A DNA stretch of 7,426 nt from positions 1 through 7,426 of the forward strand of contig JAEZJH010000029.1 of assembly GCA_023436385.1 (NCBI GenBank), in the 5' to 3' direction. Below the pieces are notes generated by a model. The model was not told the origin of the DNA and searched no databases. It saw only the letters and a program-made list of their open reading frames with translations. Source of the DNA: Pseudomonadota bacterium. GTDB taxonomy: Bacteria; Myxococcota; Myxococcia; Myxococcales; Vulgatibacteraceae. This document shows, piece by piece, positions 5,196 to 7,426 of this stretch. Position numbers and translations under genes: made by a program. Position 1 is the first letter of the stretch; each line of letters opens with the position of its first letter.

Positions 5196-7426
5196 CTCCG
5201 CTTCCATGGTCCCGCTGTCTTCGTTTGTCTCGCCCTCCTCGCGGGCGCCCCGCGCGCCGGGGCGGACTACCTCTACGACGTGATCCGGGCCGATTGTCTG
5301 ATCGAGCCGGATTCCTACTACTCCGCCGCCGACCCGGTGATCGGGACCGTGCCGATCGAGGAGTCGGAGTTCGGCCGCATCGGGAGCAACTACCTGGTCT
5401 ACGGCGGCTTCCGTCACCACGGGGCCGACGACTTCCGCGGACACCTCTATGCGATCCGGCTCTTCTACGAGGAGTCGCCGCCCTACAGCAACGACTGGCA
5501 CTTCACCGACACCGGCGCCGAAGACCTGCTCACCACCTGCGGCCAGGACGGCAGCGCCTGCCTCTTCGATGCCGGCCAGATGCTCGCCGACCGGGTGGCG
5601 GACGAGGAGGGGCCGGCGCGGAGGATCCTCACCGGCACGCTGCATTCGACCGCTCCCGTCGTCGCCGGGACCACGGGCGCCTACACGCTGAAGTTCGAAG
5701 GCGTCACCGAGCTGGACCTCACCGACGGTGCCGCCCAAGTGGCCACCGTTTGGAGCGACTACCTGGCTCTTCCCGGCCGAACCACCGGCTCGCGACCGAT
5801 CGCGGACGCCATGCCCGCCTGCCGCAACGTCGAGGTCGGCAAGGGCAAAGAAAAGGTCACGGTGCGGCAGTGCGACTGCCCGGAGGACTCCACCGCGGAC
5901 ATCTGCCTTCCGACCTCCGATAACCTCAATTACCAGCCGACGCTGGCCACGCCGACGGACGAGCAGTTCCAGACGATGGTCGAGTGGCTCCACGGCGTGA
6001 CCAGCCGCCGGGAGTGGCCGCTCGGGGACATCTACCACGCCTCCGCCGCGGTCGTGGAACCGCCTGGCTTCGAATACAAGGACCGTGGATACCCCGAGTT
6101 TCGGAGCAAGCTCGCCCGGCGGCCCCACATGATCTACGTGGGCGCGAACGACGGGATGATCCACGCCTTCCATGCCACGCACGACTTCGAGGGGCTGAAG
6201 AAGGCGACTCCGGCGCCGAAATGGCAGCCCGGCGACGAGGCCTGGGCCTACCTGCCGATCAACATGCTGGCCCGAACCCTGGTCGCCGCCGAGAACGGGA
6301 ATCAGCGCTTCTTCTCCCAGGATCTCTCCTGCCGGTTCACCGACGTCCAGGTGGATACAAGTTTCACCACCTGCACCGAGGACGATCAGGAGAAGGATGA
6401 ATATTGCGGCTGGCGCACGGTGCTGCTCTGCGGCCAGGGCTGGGGCGGCTCCTGGTTCGTCGCCCTCGACGTCACCGAGCCCCTCGCCCCGAAGCCGCTC
6501 TGGGAGTTCACGCACTTCGGGGATGGCACCAACCAGAACGGCCTGGGTCGAACCTGGTCCCTGCCATCGGTCTCGCTGGTGGCGCGGGATCACCAGCCGG
6601 TCTGGCTGGCGATCTTCGGCAACGGCATGAACAGCTCGATGATCCCCTACTCCGATCGGGACGAGGTCGAGCGGCCGGCGTACCGGGCGCTCAACTTCCC
6701 CTTCCGGGGTCCCTATTCGCACCAGGGCCACGGAACAAAGACGGATGTGGGGTACGCCTACGTGTTGGATACGGCGACCGGCGAGCTGCTGGCAGAGAAG
6801 AGGGATACCGAGACGGCGCCCAACCCGATCGTCGCCGACGGCACCGTGCTCGACTACGACAACGACGGGCTGGTCGACGCCGCCTACGTGGCCTCGTACC
6901 AGGGCATGAACCGGATGGACCTCTCCGGAAGCTCCGACTTCGCGATGTGTGACCTCGGGGGCCTCGACCTCGGCGGACAGGCGGTGATCGCGGGCCACCC
7001 CACCGCCTTCGCCTACCGGTCCACCTCCGGCCCTTACCCGATCGTGCTGGTCGCCGGCTCGGGGATCGACTCCGGCAGCGGCCCCGACGAGCAGGCCAAC
7101 AACGGGAAGGCCTGGGGCGTCCTCTCCGCGCTCTTCGAGGAGAGCGACTCCGCTTCCTGCCCGACCAACAAGACGTTCTGCACGCTCGACTTCGGGTTCA
7201 ACGACGGCTCCCGAAAGGCCCGGTTGCTCGGCGCCCCGATCTTCACCCGCCGGGCCCGGACCGGAGACAACACCCGCCCCTACGACGATCTCCTGCTCTA
7301 CACCGTCTGGACGGCGCCGCATCACAACGAGCCGACACAACAGTGCGACGACCCCAACAAGGGCACCGGGAACGCCCACCTCCTCTGCATGGACGTGACG
7401 CTCAAGGGCAACACCCTGGTCCCGCG
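5193..7426 (+). CDS. pilY1: PilY1-family type IV pilus tip adhesin, compact form (second paralogue, 3' end missing)
   Basis: Open without a stop from ATG 5193 to the window end (744 codons); the last ~110 residues are outside. A Sec signal peptide with an AGA|D cleavage site covers residues 1-24. Mature sequence starts DYLYDVIRADC and reaches DDFRGHLYAIRLF (79-91), CLFDAGQ (123-129) and RRILTG (143-148), which in PilY1 proteins precede the propeller; then LGDIYHASAAVV (277-288), YVGANDGMIHAF (315-326), AWAYLP, GWGGSW, and a perfect DxDxDGxxD calcium loop DYDNDGLVD (554-562). There is no space for the N-terminal vWA domain and no MIDAS motif was seen. From residue ~309 it aligns along its length with the first PilY1, including shared cysteines. 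A CDC...C motif lies at 227-238. It is the last gene seen in the operon, 8 nt after pilX. It should form the pilus tip. Confidence 0.93.
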   Translation, partial: MLRFHGPAVFVCLALLAGAPRAGADYLYDVIRADCLIEPDSYYSAADPVIGTVPIEESEFGRIGSNYLVYGGFRHHGADDFRGHLYAIRLFYEESPPYSNDWHFTDTGAEDLLTTCGQDGSACLFDAGQMLADRVADEEGPARRILTGTLHSTAPVVAGTTGAYTLKFEGVTELDLTDGAAQVATVWSDYLALPGRTTGSRPIADAMPACRNVEVGKGKEKVTVRQCDCPEDSTADICLPTSDNLNYQPTLATPTDEQFQTMVEWLHGVTSRREWPLGDIYHASAAVVEPPGFEYKDRGYPEFRSKLARRPHMIYVGANDGMIHAFHATHDFEGLKKATPAPKWQPGDEAWAYLPINMLARTLVAAENGNQRFFSQDLSCRFTDVQVDTSFTTCTEDDQEKDEYCGWRTVLLCGQGWGGSWFVALDVTEPLAPKPLWEFTHFGDGTNQNGLGRTWSLPSVSLVARDHQPVWLAIFGNGMNSSMIPYSDRDEVERPAYRALNFPFRGPYSHQGHGTKTDVGYAYVLDTATGELLAEKRDTETAPNPIVADGTVLDYDNDGLVDAAYVASYQGMNRMDLSGSSDFAMCDLGGLDLGGQAVIAGHPTAFAYRSTSGPYPIVLVAGSGIDSGSGPDEQANNGKAWGVLSALFEESDSASCPTNKTFCTLDFGFNDGSRKARLLGAPIFTRRARTGDNTRPYDDLLLYTVWTAPHHNEPTQQCDDPNKGTGNAHLLCMDVTLKGNTLVP

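Noticed and set aside
5181..7379. Very long open frame on the minus strand (732 codons) opposite the second pilY1
   Set aside because: It mirrors pilY1 completely, its translation is low-complexity V/G/R/E-rich with no recognisable domain, and long antisense frames are expected in such GC-rich genes.

Overview
The window holds a type IV pilus (T4P) minor-pilin / tip-adhesin locus, all on the + strand, in very GC-rich DNA. The order after an upstream gene end is TPR lipoprotein, then the canonical fimU-pilV-pilW-pilX-pilY1 set. Cluster-level organisation of this kind, with more than one PilY1 per genome, is known from Deltaproteobacteria in the old sense (Myxococcus and Geobacter carry several minor-pilin/PilY1 sets). 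The GC content and lack of A/T-rich codons would suit Myxococcota or a high-GC Desulfuromonadota-like lineage. This placement is inference: there is no rRNA or marker gene here.

Layout: (1) 1-1581 is the C-terminal ~526 codons of a first PilY1, whose start lies outside the window. (2) 1582-1783 is the only sizeable gap. It begins with a strong stem-loop just after the pilY1 stop and continues into a densely self-complementary leader that ends in a hairpin containing the next ATG. (3) 1784-5184 is a tightly packed operon: a 210-aa TPR lipoprotein, then four class III-type prepilins (FimU/GspH-like, PilV, PilW, PilX) with junctions of 3 nt, a 4-nt overlap, 1 nt and 11 nt. (4) 5193-7426 is a second PilY1, 8 nt after pilX, with its own signal peptide and a good Shine-Dalgarno site. 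It is cut by the window end.

How the parts should work together (family knowledge): FimU/PilV/PilW/PilX are processed by prepilin peptidase and form a priming complex in the inner membrane. PilX, which here has Leu instead of Glu at mature position 5, is expected near the apex, carrying PilY1 as the pilus tip. The complex starts pilus assembly and mediates adhesion. The TPR lipoprotein is probably anchored in the outer membrane, but its exact role is not known.

Main points of interest: two closely related PilY1 paralogues separated by exactly one minor-pilin operon, suggesting tandem duplication of a whole cluster; a compact PilY1 that starts almost directly at the beta-propeller region with no room for the usual N-terminal von Willebrand A domain; a shared, unusually cysteine-rich propeller; and a highly structured leader of unknown class in front of the operon. 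I see no mobile element, CRISPR, tRNA or rRNA, and nothing that must be a wholly new system.
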